Source: Methanothrix sp. (lineage in GTDB: Archaea; Halobacteriota; Methanosarcinia; Methanotrichales; Methanotrichaceae). Taken from it: a DNA stretch of 56,329 nt. Shown piece by piece: positions 33,015 to 41,920 of the stretch. Position 1 is the stretch's first letter; every line of letters starts with the position of its first letter. The stretch covers positions 1 through 56,329 of the forward strand of contig JAGPMN010000004.1 in NCBI GenBank assembly GCA_018052825.1, written 5' to 3'. The notes below the pieces were generated by a model. That model was given only the letters and a program-made list of their open reading frames with translations, was not told the DNA's origin and made no database searches. Position numbers and translations under genes: made by a program.

Positions 33015-34545
33015 TTATCTCCAGGCAATTCGCAAATGTCTCTGTGATCCCTTCTGCCGAGGCCTCGATGTCCAATGTGTAAACCCCAGCGGCCACATTG
33101 GCATTCCAGATTCCCGAGAACTCATCTCCACCGGATTTTATGCGCTTCATCACAACCCTTGAGACTGCATCCCCAGATGGCCCCTTCACAGTGGCCGATA
33201 CTGCAAATGCGCTATCTGCTCCTGCTCTTGCCGTCTGGGAGGCCGAGCCTATCCTCACCACTCCGCCGCTGCTGCTCAAATCTGCGTACCCCTGGGGCGA
33301 GCCGAATCCGCATGTCGCACAGCCCTTGATGGTGAGAACGGTCATATTGCCGCTGCTGTTTTCCTCCTGCGGCACGCTCGTACCGCTCTGTTTCCTGGCT
33401 GCAAAGATTGCTGTAATTGTAACCGGGTCGCCTATCCTGGCGGGATTGGGATCTGCCTTAACCTCCTGCAATGTGATGTTGAGGTGGGGCAGGCTGGACT
33501 GCCACTCCTGCCAGGAGTATATCCTGGCATCATAGCCCAGGAGTGTCAATGCCAGCCAGGTCATGGAGGCCTTGACTCCGGTGTTGGTGTAGACCACCAC
33601 AGGCCTGTCCTTCTCCAGGGACGAGAATATCTCTTTTAAGGCCTCCTCATCTTTGATTCTCTTGCCGTCCAGCACACTGTCGTAGGGAATATTGATGCTT
33701 CCCGGTATCGATCCTGCCTCAAACTCCTGCTGCGACCTGGCGTCGATTATCTGGGCTTCCCCGCTCTTCACGAACTCGAAGCCGGCCAGTAGGCTGGCAT
33801 TTATTCTGGGCGTGTAGATCTGCGGGGTGAGATTGGCCGGCCGGGCTGCTGTGGGCTCTAATGCTGCTACCCAGTCGTCTATGCCTCCGTCCAGCAGCCT
33901 GACCCTCTCATGTCCGAGGTACTTCATGATCCAGTAGACATAGGTTGCTGCCGACGGGCCTCCCCCACAGGGCTGGCACTCTCCGTAGATGAGCACGGAA
34001 TCATTGGCGGATATGCCGGCATCTCCCAGGACCTCTGCCATCTCAGATACAGGCTTCAGGGATCCGTCGGCCTTGAGAAATTCGGTGTAGGGTATGCTCA
34101 CCGCACCGGGAATATACTCAGTGGGGGTGGGGCTGATGTCGAGGATTATATCCGAATCGTTTATTGCAGTCAGTGGTGCCAGAACGGCGGCAAATTCGCG
34201 GCCTCTCTTCACATCCCCGCTCTTCTGGGCAGATGAGGAATTTGCGTCGGCAGGGCTTGCAGATGCCGAAGCCCCGTTGGATGCCTCCTCCGCCGATGAT
34301 TGCAGTGCGGCACTGGCTGCCCGGTTGTATTTGGGGTTGACCAGGCCGCCTGTGCTGTATACAACCTCAGTTGTAGATGCATTCTCGCCTCTCAGGAAGG
34401 ATGCATACTCAGCGTTCAGAACGTCCTGCTGGGCGGAGGCGGATCCGCCTTTGCAGGTGATGCACTCTGCGCTGGCAATACCGGCGGCAGACGCCAGGAT
34501 CAGAGCCAGCAGCACCAGGCATCCCGAAGATCTTATTTCCTTCAT
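32995..34545 (-). CDS. Secreted double-rhodanese protein with C-terminal extension
   Basis: A 516-residue protein: signal peptide (1-26), CxxC just after it (C28, C31), Ala/Ser-rich linker (70-110), rhodanese domain 1 (about 118-232), rhodanese domain 2 (about 250-355) and a beta-sandwich tail (360-516) with C-A-T-C. The active loop of domain 1 reads G-E-C190-Q-P-C193-G-G-G. In domain 2 the catalytic Cys position is Thr320 (Y-T-N-T-G-V-K). Classical rhodanese has its active Cys in the second domain, so the roles look swapped. It may handle sulfane sulfur or disulfides outside the cell; the activity is inferred. A paralogue lies directly upstream (18 bases). Confidence 0.85.
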   Translation of the reverse strand: MKEIRSSGCLVLLALILASAAGIASAECITCKGGSASAQQDVLNAEYASFLRGENASTTEVVYSTGGLVNPKYNRAASAALQSSAEEASNGASASASPADANSSSAQKSGDVKRGREFAAVLAPLTAINDSDIILDISPTPTEYIPGAVSIPYTEFLKADGSLKPVSEMAEVLGDAGISANDSVLIYGECQPCGGGPSAATYVYWIMKYLGHERVRLLDGGIDDWVAALEPTAARPANLTPQIYTPRINASLLAGFEFVKSGEAQIIDARSQQEFEAGSIPGSINIPYDSVLDGKRIKDEEALKEIFSSLEKDRPVVVYTNTGVKASMTWLALTLLGYDARIYSWQEWQSSLPHLNITLQEVKADPNPARIGDPVTITAIFAARKQSGTSVPQEENSSGNMTVLTIKGCATCGFGSPQGYADLSSSGGVVRIGSASQTARAGADSAFAVSATVKGPSGDAVSRVVMKRIKSGGDEFSGIWNANVAAGVYTLDIEASAEGITETFANCLEISVQARM

Positions 34546-34563
34546 GGGCTCATCCTCGCATCA

Positions 34564-35691
34564 TCATGCAGCAGCATTGAGAGCTCCTCCATTCTTTTTA
34601 GCTTGCTCGTGAATCATATAGTCCTCATAGGTATAGAGCCTGGCATCATATCCCAGCAGCTTCAGGGCAAACCAGACGGGAGATGCCTTTACGCCGGTAT
34701 TGGTGTACACCACCACCGGCTGATCCTTCCGCAGGAAGGAGAAAATGCTCTCAAGCCTGGACTCGTCCTTGATCCTGTTATTGCTGATGACCAGGTCATA
34801 GGGATAGTTCAGGGCTCCGGGAATCGAGCCCTCTCCAAACTCCAGGGCGGTTCTGGCATCCACTATCTGGGCTCTGCCGCTCAACACATAATCGTAATCG
34901 GCTGAGAGATTGGAGTTCGCATCAGAGGCGTATGTACTGGCGGGGAGCATGATAGTCTCTTGCGACACCGGCCCTCCTGCAGCCTGCCAGTCCTCGACCA
35001 TCCCGTCCAAAACTCTGACATCCTCATGGCCTAAGGACTTCAGAAGCCAGTAGACAAATGTCGCTGGAGCAGGTCCGCCTCCGCAGGGCATGCACTCTCC
35101 GTAGACTATCACCCTGTCTTCAGATGTGATTCCAGATCCGCCCAGGATATCCTCCAGCTCCTCGACGGACTTCACCCGAGTTCCGTTGAGAAACTTTGTA
35201 TAGGGAATGGCAATTGACCCGTCGATGTGGCTGGTGGCGTTATCGCTGATGTCAAGCAATATTTCGTCTCCTGAGATCTCATCCATCGGCGCAAGCATCT
35301 TCTTTGCGGCGGGGCTGCGCACAATGGCCTCATTCTCTACAGAGGCGGCGCTCTTATTGCCCCTCTCTGGTGCGCTGCTCTGCTCTGATGAGTTGCTCGA
35401 GCGAACATCCGCCTCCGAGCCGTCTGAGTTCTGGAAGCCCGATAGTGGCTGATGCCAGATGCCCACCCGGTTCTTCTGAGCAGTAGAGAGGCCTGCCATG
35501 ACCTCTGAGCTCCCTGCATTTGGGTTGCCGATCTCATCCAGCTTTTGCTGAGCATTCCAGCCTGTTTCGCCCTTGCAGGCATCGCAGTAGGCTTCTCCGC
35601 CAGATACGGGGTTTATCATTAGAGCGAGAAGCACGAGGATGCCTAAACATAGTACAAGAGATGATATTGGATCTGATCTGAATGCCGTCAT
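34564..35691 (-). CDS. Secreted double-rhodanese protein, paralogue
   Basis: A 375-residue protein, paralogue of the next gene downstream but without the C-terminal beta-sandwich. It has a signal/anchor helix (about 9-28), C36-D-A-C39-K right after it, a Ser-rich linker (90-125), rhodanese domain 1 (about 128-240) with G-E-C200-M-P-C203-G-G-G, and domain 2 (about 262-358) with Thr330 in place of the catalytic Cys. The same swaps in both copies argue they are functional, not decay. It is upstream of its paralogue and downstream of NosD. Confidence 0.85.
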   Translation of the reverse strand: MTAFRSDPISSLVLCLGILVLLALMINPVSGGEAYCDACKGETGWNAQQKLDEIGNPNAGSSEVMAGLSTAQKNRVGIWHQPLSGFQNSDGSEADVRSSNSSEQSSAPERGNKSAASVENEAIVRSPAAKKMLAPMDEISGDEILLDISDNATSHIDGSIAIPYTKFLNGTRVKSVEELEDILGGSGITSEDRVIVYGECMPCGGGPAPATFVYWLLKSLGHEDVRVLDGMVEDWQAAGGPVSQETIMLPASTYASDANSNLSADYDYVLSGRAQIVDARTALEFGEGSIPGALNYPYDLVISNNRIKDESRLESIFSFLRKDQPVVVYTNTGVKASPVWFALKLLGYDARLYTYEDYMIHEQAKKNGGALNAAA

Positions 35692-35787
35692 TTATCTCTC
35701 CTTTTTGCCGATGGAATATCGTAACTGCTACTGACCTGGCATATGTAGATTGCCGCCGTCATGCGGACCTCTCCGCATGGGCTTGCC

Positions 35788-37212
35788 TCATCTGGAGACA
35801 ACCCTTACTTTGCCCAGGCTCTTCTCTATCTCAGCTCCTCGCGCATCTCTGGCTGTCAGGACTATATCATACTCGCCTGGGTCGAGCAGAGCTGTGGAGA
35901 AGGCTCCCTGGTACTGCTCCCCGGACTGAGCCAGCCGGCAGTACCCTTTAGCCTCCACGCCATCCTCGTAGGCCCGTGCGGTCACTTGCTGCAGATCGTA
36001 ACGGGACTTGAGCTTTGCCTTTACGGCGATATTGTCGCCTGCTCTGACCTGGGTGGGAGAGAGCTGGCTGTCCAGTATGGATATGGACTCGACCTGTCCG
36101 CCCATGATGGGATACCTGTCGGCGGAGCTCTCCGATATCCGGTAGGGCGTGTCTCCAATGCCGTCCTTGCCTGGGATGTTCTGCCCCGCTCCATGCATCT
36201 CGTCCCTGCCGTCATAGTCGCTCCAGATGTTTCCGCCCAGAGGATAAGGCGCATTCCACGTATTTGATCCCCTGTCGTCTGCGGATACGGCGTTATCGGC
36301 TATGCGGTTGCCGTAGACCCAGTTTTCATCCGACTCCAGGAACATCCCGGTCTGGCTGCCGGTGATGTTGTTATATGTTATGATGTTGCCGTCTGAGCCG
36401 CTCTGTATCTGCAGGCCGTATCGGCCGTTATCCATGATTCTATTTCCGCTGATGGTATTTCTGCCCGACTCCTCCATCAGCGTGATGCCTGCCACCACAT
36501 TATCCTCCACGCTGTTGTTGAGTATTCGGTTGCCCGTGCATTTGATGCGCAGGTCGATGCCTGTATTGGTATTGCGGGATAGGTCGTTGTTCTGGATCAG
36601 GTTTCCTGTGCAGCCATTGAACATGTAAAGGCCGTACATATTTCCCTGCAGCACATTGTCCCTGATGGTGTTGTTCTTGCAGGCGGGAAAGAGGTTGATT
36701 CCGTAAGCTCCGTTTCCGCAGGCGGAATTGCCTGCTATGAGATTGTCATTGGAGTTGGAGAGGTATATCCCGTACCAGCCCTCGCCCACTATGCCATTGA
36801 AGCTGGCGTTGTTGCCTGTTATGGTATTGCCGTCTGAGAAGAGCAGGGCGATGCCGGGCTGAGCGCAATAGATTACTGTGTTGTTGGCGATGGTGCAGCC
36901 CTTCACATAGTTGAGCTTGATTCCATAAAAGCCGTCTCTCACCAGAAAGCCGCTCATGTTTACGTTATCCGCCTCGATGCTGACGCAGGCGTCCCTGCTT
37001 CCCGCCCGGATGATGGCGCCGCTGCCTATCAGATTGATGCTCTTTGATATGGTGATCCTGTCATAAGTCCCTGCGGATACCAGCAGCGTATCTCCTGGGG
37101 AGGCAGCATCTATTGCCGCCTGCAGATTCGAGCTGACTCTTATTTCTGCGGCGAGCCCTGGAGAGAGAGACAGCAGGGCGGCGCAGAAGAGGCAAAAGAC
37201 TTCTGTTTTCAA
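35788..37212 (-). CDS. NosD-like secreted parallel beta-helix protein
   Basis: A 474-residue protein with signal peptide (1-21), the helix entry L-Q-A-A-I-D-A-A-S-P-G-D-T-L-L, about ten rungs of N-x-I-x-x-N type (about 60-320), a D-G-I-G-D-T-P-Y loop (about 360), and a C-terminal Ig-like domain (about 385-474). It is probably an exported surface or sheath protein. It heads the minus-strand run with the rhodaneses and subtilisin. The 88 bases upstream are shared with the divergent DNRLRE gene. Confidence 0.85.
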   Translation of the reverse strand: MKTEVFCLFCAALLSLSPGLAAEIRVSSNLQAAIDAASPGDTLLVSAGTYDRITISKSINLIGSGAIIRAGSRDACVSIEADNVNMSGFLVRDGFYGIKLNYVKGCTIANNTVIYCAQPGIALLFSDGNTITGNNASFNGIVGEGWYGIYLSNSNDNLIAGNSACGNGAYGINLFPACKNNTIRDNVLQGNMYGLYMFNGCTGNLIQNNDLSRNTNTGIDLRIKCTGNRILNNSVEDNVVAGITLMEESGRNTISGNRIMDNGRYGLQIQSGSDGNIITYNNITGSQTGMFLESDENWVYGNRIADNAVSADDRGSNTWNAPYPLGGNIWSDYDGRDEMHGAGQNIPGKDGIGDTPYRISESSADRYPIMGGQVESISILDSQLSPTQVRAGDNIAVKAKLKSRYDLQQVTARAYEDGVEAKGYCRLAQSGEQYQGAFSTALLDPGEYDIVLTARDARGAEIEKSLGKVRVVSR

Positions 37213-37357
37213 AGCGACCCACCTTTCGCAAAGGCTGCCGTGGTGTTAATAAACCTAACGTATAGGCCTGTCGATCATAAACCGCCTACATAGGATACAT
37301 ATGAACGCAAGCCTTTTTATTCGCGATGGCCATAATACTGGCGTGGAGGAAGTGAAT

Positions 37358-37930
37358 TTGAAGTATTTGTATGCAATGGCAGGGATGCTTATGCTGCTGG
37401 CAGGCTGTGCCGCGGCAGGAAGCTATACTGCGGAAGTAGATGTCGATACATATGTGAGTCAAAGCGATGCCAATCAGAGCTATGCAGACAGCCCCGTTCT
37501 CTGGGCTGCATCGGAGGATGGCACTGCGACCAAGATTGTATACCTCAGCATCATCAACCTCTTCGGCACTCAATCCATATTCAAGCCGGATCAGATCGAG
37601 TCTGCCACATTAACCCTCGATGCAGTGGATGTGAAGAACGGAGGCAAGATCACAGCTTATTTCATGCACGGGGCCGCTCTGGATACCATGACCTGGTATG
37701 ACAGGGCTGATTACGACTCGTCAGTCTCATCCTCTGCGGTAGAGGTTGAAGATACTGGAAGCTACAAATTTGATGTGACCGACATAGTCAAGAAGGCGGT
37801 TGAGACCTGCAGCGACGGCTGCCCCTACTCCATTGTGCTGGTGGCCGAGGATGACGCCGAGGTGGGATTCGCCTCAAGCGAGTCGGATGAGGGCGATAAA
37901 CCCCAGCTGAAGTACGAGACGGCCGAGTAA
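37358..37930 (+). CDS. Secreted DNRLRE-domain protein
   Basis: A 190-residue protein. Signal peptide (1-20; K-Y-L-Y-A-M-A-G-M-L-M-L-L-A-G) is followed by a single DNRLRE/disaggregatase-related beta-sandwich: D-T-Y-V near residue 30, I-E-S-A-T-L-T-L, M-T-W, Y-K-F-D-V-T-D-I-V and the C-terminal V-G-F-A-S-S-E-S-D...K-P-Q-L-K-Y. Such domains occur in methanogen surface and carbohydrate-binding proteins. TTG 37358 is preferred because GGAGG lies 8 bases upstream and the signal peptide then starts properly; an in-frame ATG at 37301 is an alternative. It is divergent from the NosD-rhodanese run. Confidence 0.8.
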   Translation: MKYLYAMAGMLMLLAGCAAAGSYTAEVDVDTYVSQSDANQSYADSPVLWAASEDGTATKIVYLSIINLFGTQSIFKPDQIESATLTLDAVDVKNGGKITAYFMHGAALDTMTWYDRADYDSSVSSSAVEVEDTGSYKFDVTDIVKKAVETCSDGCPYSIVLVAEDDAEVGFASSESDEGDKPQLKYETAE

Positions 37931-38051
37931 ATATCACGGCTGGTGAGCTGGCAGGGATTTGAGGGGGGTATGCCCCTCCCCTGGATTATTTTTGTTTTTC
38001 GGGCCGGCATGATAGAGGCTTTTATATCCCTTCTCACCAATAGGCGGCCCG

Positions 38052-39221
38052 ATGCGCGCCATCCCGGCTCTGATGCTTCTCGCAGTCTTATCTCTGTATG
38101 TGATAGCCCCTGCCTTCTCCAGCCAGGCAGAATGGAAAACGAGTGCCGATCCACCAGTGTCAGCTGCATCATCTGCCTCCTCATCGATGCCTGCGGAGGT
38201 AATCTTCATCGAGTCGCCGGGATGCACAAAATGCGCGGCAGCAGAGAGGGCTCTGGAGAAGATCGGCCGGGATATGCCCATGAACATCGCCGCCTACTAC
38301 TATTACTCAGATGAGGGCCACCGCATCATAAAGCAGTACAATGCGAGGGATGTGCCGGCGGTGATCATCGGCGATGAGGTGGTCAACTATCGCGATTACG
38401 ACGGGGACATGGACAAGATGGAAGCCCTGGTTCGCGCTGCCCTTGCCAATTACAGCCCGCCGCAGCCCGCAGCCATAACCCTGCCTGCAAACGGAAGCCG
38501 GGGAGGGACGGCTGGCGGCGTGTCCGAGCTGGACCTGCAGGAGATATCCCTTTATGCAGTGTCTGCCGTGCTGGGGGCTGGGCTGGTGGCCGGGTTCAAT
38601 CCCTGTCTTCTGGGCATCCTGGTATTTCTGACGGCGTCCGTCCTCTCATCATCAGGAAGGAGGCGAGAGCTGTTTATGATGGTGGCATTCTTCTCTCTCG
38701 GTATATTCACCATGTACTTTCTCTTCGGCCTGGGAATGCAGCGGGTGCTCCAGACGGAGGCGGTGGCCGCAGCCTTCCGCTATATCCTGACAGGCTTTCT
38801 CATCCTCGCCGGCCTCTCCCAGGTCTGGGATGCCGTGCGCCTGCACCGGAACAGGCCTTCTCTCTTCCGCACGGACTGGGCTCTCAAGTACTTTCAGGCC
38901 GGGGTGGATAAAGGCCGCTACAGCTCGTACTTTCTCATCGGAGCCCTCTTCTCACTGGTCAAGGCACCATGCGTTGGTGCCATCTATCTGGCCATACTGG
39001 ACCTTCTCTCCGCGAGGAGCTACATGGAGGGGGCGACGTACCTGCTCTTCTTCAACCTGGGAGTGATCCTTCCCATACTGGTTTTAGGCGGTGGTATTGC
39101 CATCGGCATGAGCCCTGAGCAGGTGGACTCCTTCCGCAAGGACCACAGGGTGGCGATGAGGCTCTTCACCGGCCTGACCCTCATAGCACTCGCGCCCCTC
39201 ATATACTGGCAGCTCATCTGA
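38052..39221 (+). CDS. Thioredoxin-CcdA fusion (DsbD-like thiol transporter)
   Basis: A 389-residue protein. Signal peptide (1-24) leads to an extracytoplasmic thioredoxin/glutaredoxin domain (about 48-132) with C58-T-K-C61 and cis-Pro102. A six-helix CcdA/DsbD membrane domain follows (about 165-389) with the electron-carrying Cys185 (G-F-N-P-C) and Cys307 (V-K-A-P-C). This arrangement should carry reducing power across the membrane to the outer CxxC. TTTATATCC at 38021-38029 lies about 25 bases before ATG 38052, so a leaderless transcript is likely. It is near the secreted CxxC-bearing rhodanese genes, which could be its targets. Confidence 0.88.
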   Translation: MRAIPALMLLAVLSLYVIAPAFSSQAEWKTSADPPVSAASSASSSMPAEVIFIESPGCTKCAAAERALEKIGRDMPMNIAAYYYYSDEGHRIIKQYNARDVPAVIIGDEVVNYRDYDGDMDKMEALVRAALANYSPPQPAAITLPANGSRGGTAGGVSELDLQEISLYAVSAVLGAGLVAGFNPCLLGILVFLTASVLSSSGRRRELFMMVAFFSLGIFTMYFLFGLGMQRVLQTEAVAAAFRYILTGFLILAGLSQVWDAVRLHRNRPSLFRTDWALKYFQAGVDKGRYSSYFLIGALFSLVKAPCVGAIYLAILDLLSARSYMEGATYLLFFNLGVILPILVLGGGIAIGMSPEQVDSFRKDHRVAMRLFTGLTLIALAPLIYWQLI

Positions 39222-39322
39222 GATGCGACCGGCGCTGCATCGGAGCGGCTGCCCAATTTCAGTGCAGCTGGCAAAAGGATTAAAATAGTGAGATCGCTCA
39301 CCTGCAGCCGAGGTGAATCTTT

Positions 39323-40510
39323 TTGTTTTTGGTTGGAGAGGCTCTCATTGGAAAGGAGCCTGAGATAGCTCATATCGATCTGATCATCGGAGACAAGGAG
39401 GGTCCGGTGGCCGCGGCCTTTGCCTCCGGGATGGCTTCGCTTTCTGCAGGGCATACGCCCCTTCTGGGTGTCATCCGGCCCAATCTGCCCCCCAAACCGT
39501 CCACTCTGATTGTGCCCAAGGTGACCGTAAAGAATATGGAGCAGGCTGCCCAGATCTTCGGGCCGGCCCAGATGGCTGTGTCCAAGGCTGTGGCCGATGC
39601 AGTGGCTGAGGGGATCATCCCCAGGGACAGAGCTGAGGAGCTTCTGGTGATAGTCTCAGTCTACATCCACCCCAAGGCCAGGGACTACGATGCCATATAC
39701 CGCTACAATTACGGAGCCACCAAGCTCGCCATACAGAGGGCCATGACAGGCTTTCCGGATGTGGATATCATGCTCTATGAGAAGGACCGCTCCACCCATC
39801 CGGTCATGGGCTTCCGGGTGACGCGCCTGTGGGACCCGCCATATCTGCAGGTGGCCTTCGACCTGGTGGACGTGGCCGAGGTGCGCCGCGTCCTCTCAGC
39901 CCTGCCGGATAGCGACCACATTCTGATCGAGGTGGGAACGCCCCTGGTCAAGATGCTGGGAGTCAGTGTGGTCAAGGAGATACGGGCCATCCGGCCCGGT
40001 GCCTTCGTCATACTGGACCTCAAGACCCTGGACACCGGAAACCTCGAGGTGCGGCTGGCTGCGGACGCCACTGCAGACGCTGTGGTCATATCGGGCCTAG
40101 CCCCCAAGAAGACACTGGAGCTGTCCATTCGCGAGGCCAGGAAGACAGGCATCTACTCAATCATCGACATGCTCAACGTGGCAGACCCTCTGGCCCTCCT
40201 CAAGGGCCTGGAGATGCTGCCAGATGTGGTGGAGCTGCACCGGGCAATTGACATGGAGACGAGCGCTCACGCCTGGAACAACATCAGAGACATTCAGGCC
40301 CTGGCCAGGGACGGGCGCAGGCTCCTGGTGGCAGTGGCAGGCGGAATCCGGGTGGACACGGAGGGAGAGGCTCTGGACGCTGGAGCCGACATCCTGGTGG
40401 TAGGCCGGGCCATCACCAGATCCAAGGATATTCGCGACATGGCCGAGCAGTTCCTGGCCGGCCTCAAGCAGTCGGAGATAGACCAGTACAGGATCATGAC
40501 AGACTTCTGA
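39323..40510 (+). CDS. fae-hps: Bifunctional formaldehyde-activating enzyme / hexulose-6-phosphate synthase
   Basis: A 395-residue fusion. The Fae domain (about 1-165) has the catalytic His in I-A-H-I-D-L-I-I-G and the F-G-P-A-Q-x-A-V-S-K-A-V-A-D block. The Hps domain (about 170-395) is a TIM barrel with V-I-L-D-L-K-T-L-D-T-G and G-G-I-R-V-D-T. Fae joins formaldehyde to tetrahydromethanopterin; Hps interconverts ribulose-5-phosphate plus formaldehyde and hexulose-6-phosphate. In methanogens without the oxidative pentose pathway the fusion makes pentose phosphates and traps the formaldehyde. TTG 39323 is set by GAGGTGAA 5-6 bases upstream. Confidence 0.95.
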   Translation: MFLVGEALIGKEPEIAHIDLIIGDKEGPVAAAFASGMASLSAGHTPLLGVIRPNLPPKPSTLIVPKVTVKNMEQAAQIFGPAQMAVSKAVADAVAEGIIPRDRAEELLVIVSVYIHPKARDYDAIYRYNYGATKLAIQRAMTGFPDVDIMLYEKDRSTHPVMGFRVTRLWDPPYLQVAFDLVDVAEVRRVLSALPDSDHILIEVGTPLVKMLGVSVVKEIRAIRPGAFVILDLKTLDTGNLEVRLAADATADAVVISGLAPKKTLELSIREARKTGIYSIIDMLNVADPLALLKGLEMLPDVVELHRAIDMETSAHAWNNIRDIQALARDGRRLLVAVAGGIRVDTEGEALDAGADILVVGRAITRSKDIRDMAEQFLAGLKQSEIDQYRIMTDF

Positions 40511-40525
40511 GATCGCAGATCCCGG

Positions 40526-41908
40526 ATGATCCGCAATCTCCATTTTTTATTGAAATTCAAAACAGTCTGCCGGACTCACCACAAAGGCACAAAGGTACAA
40601 AGGAATAATATATTACTAATATTATTACTATCATCACTATTATCTGGTGCAGACTGTGCCACCGATATCCAGGCAGGCGAGCGGGCAGTGCCCAATGGTG
40701 CTGTCCTGCTTGTGGTGGACGGCCTGGGCGCGTCCTACATCTATCCCGAGTACAGCCCCTATGCCCTGGACGGCTCGCCCCTGCCTGGGGCGGTGCTCTT
40801 CAATCTGACAGGCGGCGGGGCGCGGGTACTGGATGTGCAGGTGCCTGTGCCTGAGACGACGAAGAGCCACAGCGTCCTGATCACAGGCAGGGCGGAGGTC
40901 GACCCGGAGAGCCCGGGCCTCACCATATTCGATGCGGCGCACGGCCAGGGCTATCTCTGCCTGGCAGTTCTGGAGAGGGGCGACAGCATGCCAGTACTGC
41001 AGGAGATGGACGCGGTTTTATATTTGGATGACAACTCCATGTGTGGGGCGCAGCCCGTCCTCGGTTTTCGAGCCGGAGCAGCTGAGGGGCTATCAGCAGT
41101 CCTGCAGGGATGGAGGGACGCCTTTCCAGCCTACACCGCCAGCGGAGGCGGCGAGGGCTACGCCGGATACAATGCCTGGGCGCTTGACTGTGCTGCTGAT
41201 CTGGTTCGCCACCTCTCCGGGCAGCGGTTCATCATCCTCGTGAACGCGGGAGCTGTCGACAGCGCCGGCCATAATCTCGGCCCGGACGGCTACAGCGATG
41301 CGATCGCCTCGCTGGATGCGCCCCTGGGCAGGCTGGAGCAGGCCTGCTTTGAGGGCAATGTGCTTCTCGCAGTCACCGCCGACCACGGAATGGTCTTTAC
41401 GGGCCAGCAGGGCCAGGGCGGCCACTCGGCTGAGAGGTACTCCTCCAGGCCGGAGGCACTGCGAATTCCGCTGCTCTTCATGGGGCCGGGGGTCGAGGAG
41501 GTCAGCCTGGCAGGCCGCTGGTCGGAGATGGATATCGCCCCTACGCTGCTCGCCGCACTGAATATATCTTCGATCTATGCTCTTCCTGGCCGGGCAATGC
41601 CTCTCCTGAAGGGCTACGATCTGCGGGTCACAGGCGCTCCGGCTGGCTTTGCGCTGCTGCGGGGAGAAGAGCGGCTGGCAGTCTGCCCAGGCGGAGACTG
41701 CTGCTTTCTGGATCTGCCACGCGGCAGCTACAGCCTGATGGCCGGCGGTGTGGAGCGGCCTGTGGTTGTGAACGGAGACCTCGCCGTAGACCTGGGGGAG
41801 AGGGCGTCCCTGCCGGCTGGAGCGAGGAGGGCCACAGGAATCATGCTGATTTTAGCCATCAACCTGGCAGGGATTGCGGCCATTGTGAGGATATGGAGGA
41901 GAGGTTGA
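40526..41908 (+). CDS. Secreted alkaline-phosphatase-superfamily hydrolase with C-terminal anchor
   Basis: A 460-residue protein: signal peptide (about 28-42), then the phosphatase fold with V-V-D-G-L-G-A (metal Asp), T-K-S-H-S-V-L-I-T-G-R (nucleophile loop), D-S-A-G-H, T-A-D-H-G-M and G-G-H-S metal ligands, and a C-terminal membrane helix (about 440-456) ending in R-x-W-R-R. It is anchored outside the cell and may cleave phosphoesters or phosphonates; the substrate is unknown. The start is uncertain: ATG 40526 has no good ribosome site, TTG 40550 is possible, and the region before the signal peptide is a copy of a dispersed repeat. Confidence 0.8.
   Translation: MIRNLHFLLKFKTVCRTHHKGTKVQRNNILLILLLSSLLSGADCATDIQAGERAVPNGAVLLVVDGLGASYIYPEYSPYALDGSPLPGAVLFNLTGGGARVLDVQVPVPETTKSHSVLITGRAEVDPESPGLTIFDAAHGQGYLCLAVLERGDSMPVLQEMDAVLYLDDNSMCGAQPVLGFRAGAAEGLSAVLQGWRDAFPAYTASGGGEGYAGYNAWALDCAADLVRHLSGQRFIILVNAGAVDSAGHNLGPDGYSDAIASLDAPLGRLEQACFEGNVLLAVTADHGMVFTGQQGQGGHSAERYSSRPEALRIPLLFMGPGVEEVSLAGRWSEMDIAPTLLAALNISSIYALPGRAMPLLKGYDLRVTGAPAGFALLRGEERLAVCPGGDCCFLDLPRGSYSLMAGGVERPVVVNGDLAVDLGERASLPAGARRATGIMLILAINLAGIAAIVRIWRRG
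40577..40594 (+). repeat. Dispersed CACCACAGAG-type repeat, copy 2
   Basis: CACCACAAAGGCACAAAG, a diverged copy of the unit at 14154, continues as GTACAAAGG. Here it lies inside the presumed N-terminus of the alkaline-phosphatase-fold gene. Confidence 0.45.
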
Positions 41909-41920
41909 ACCAATGAAGCT

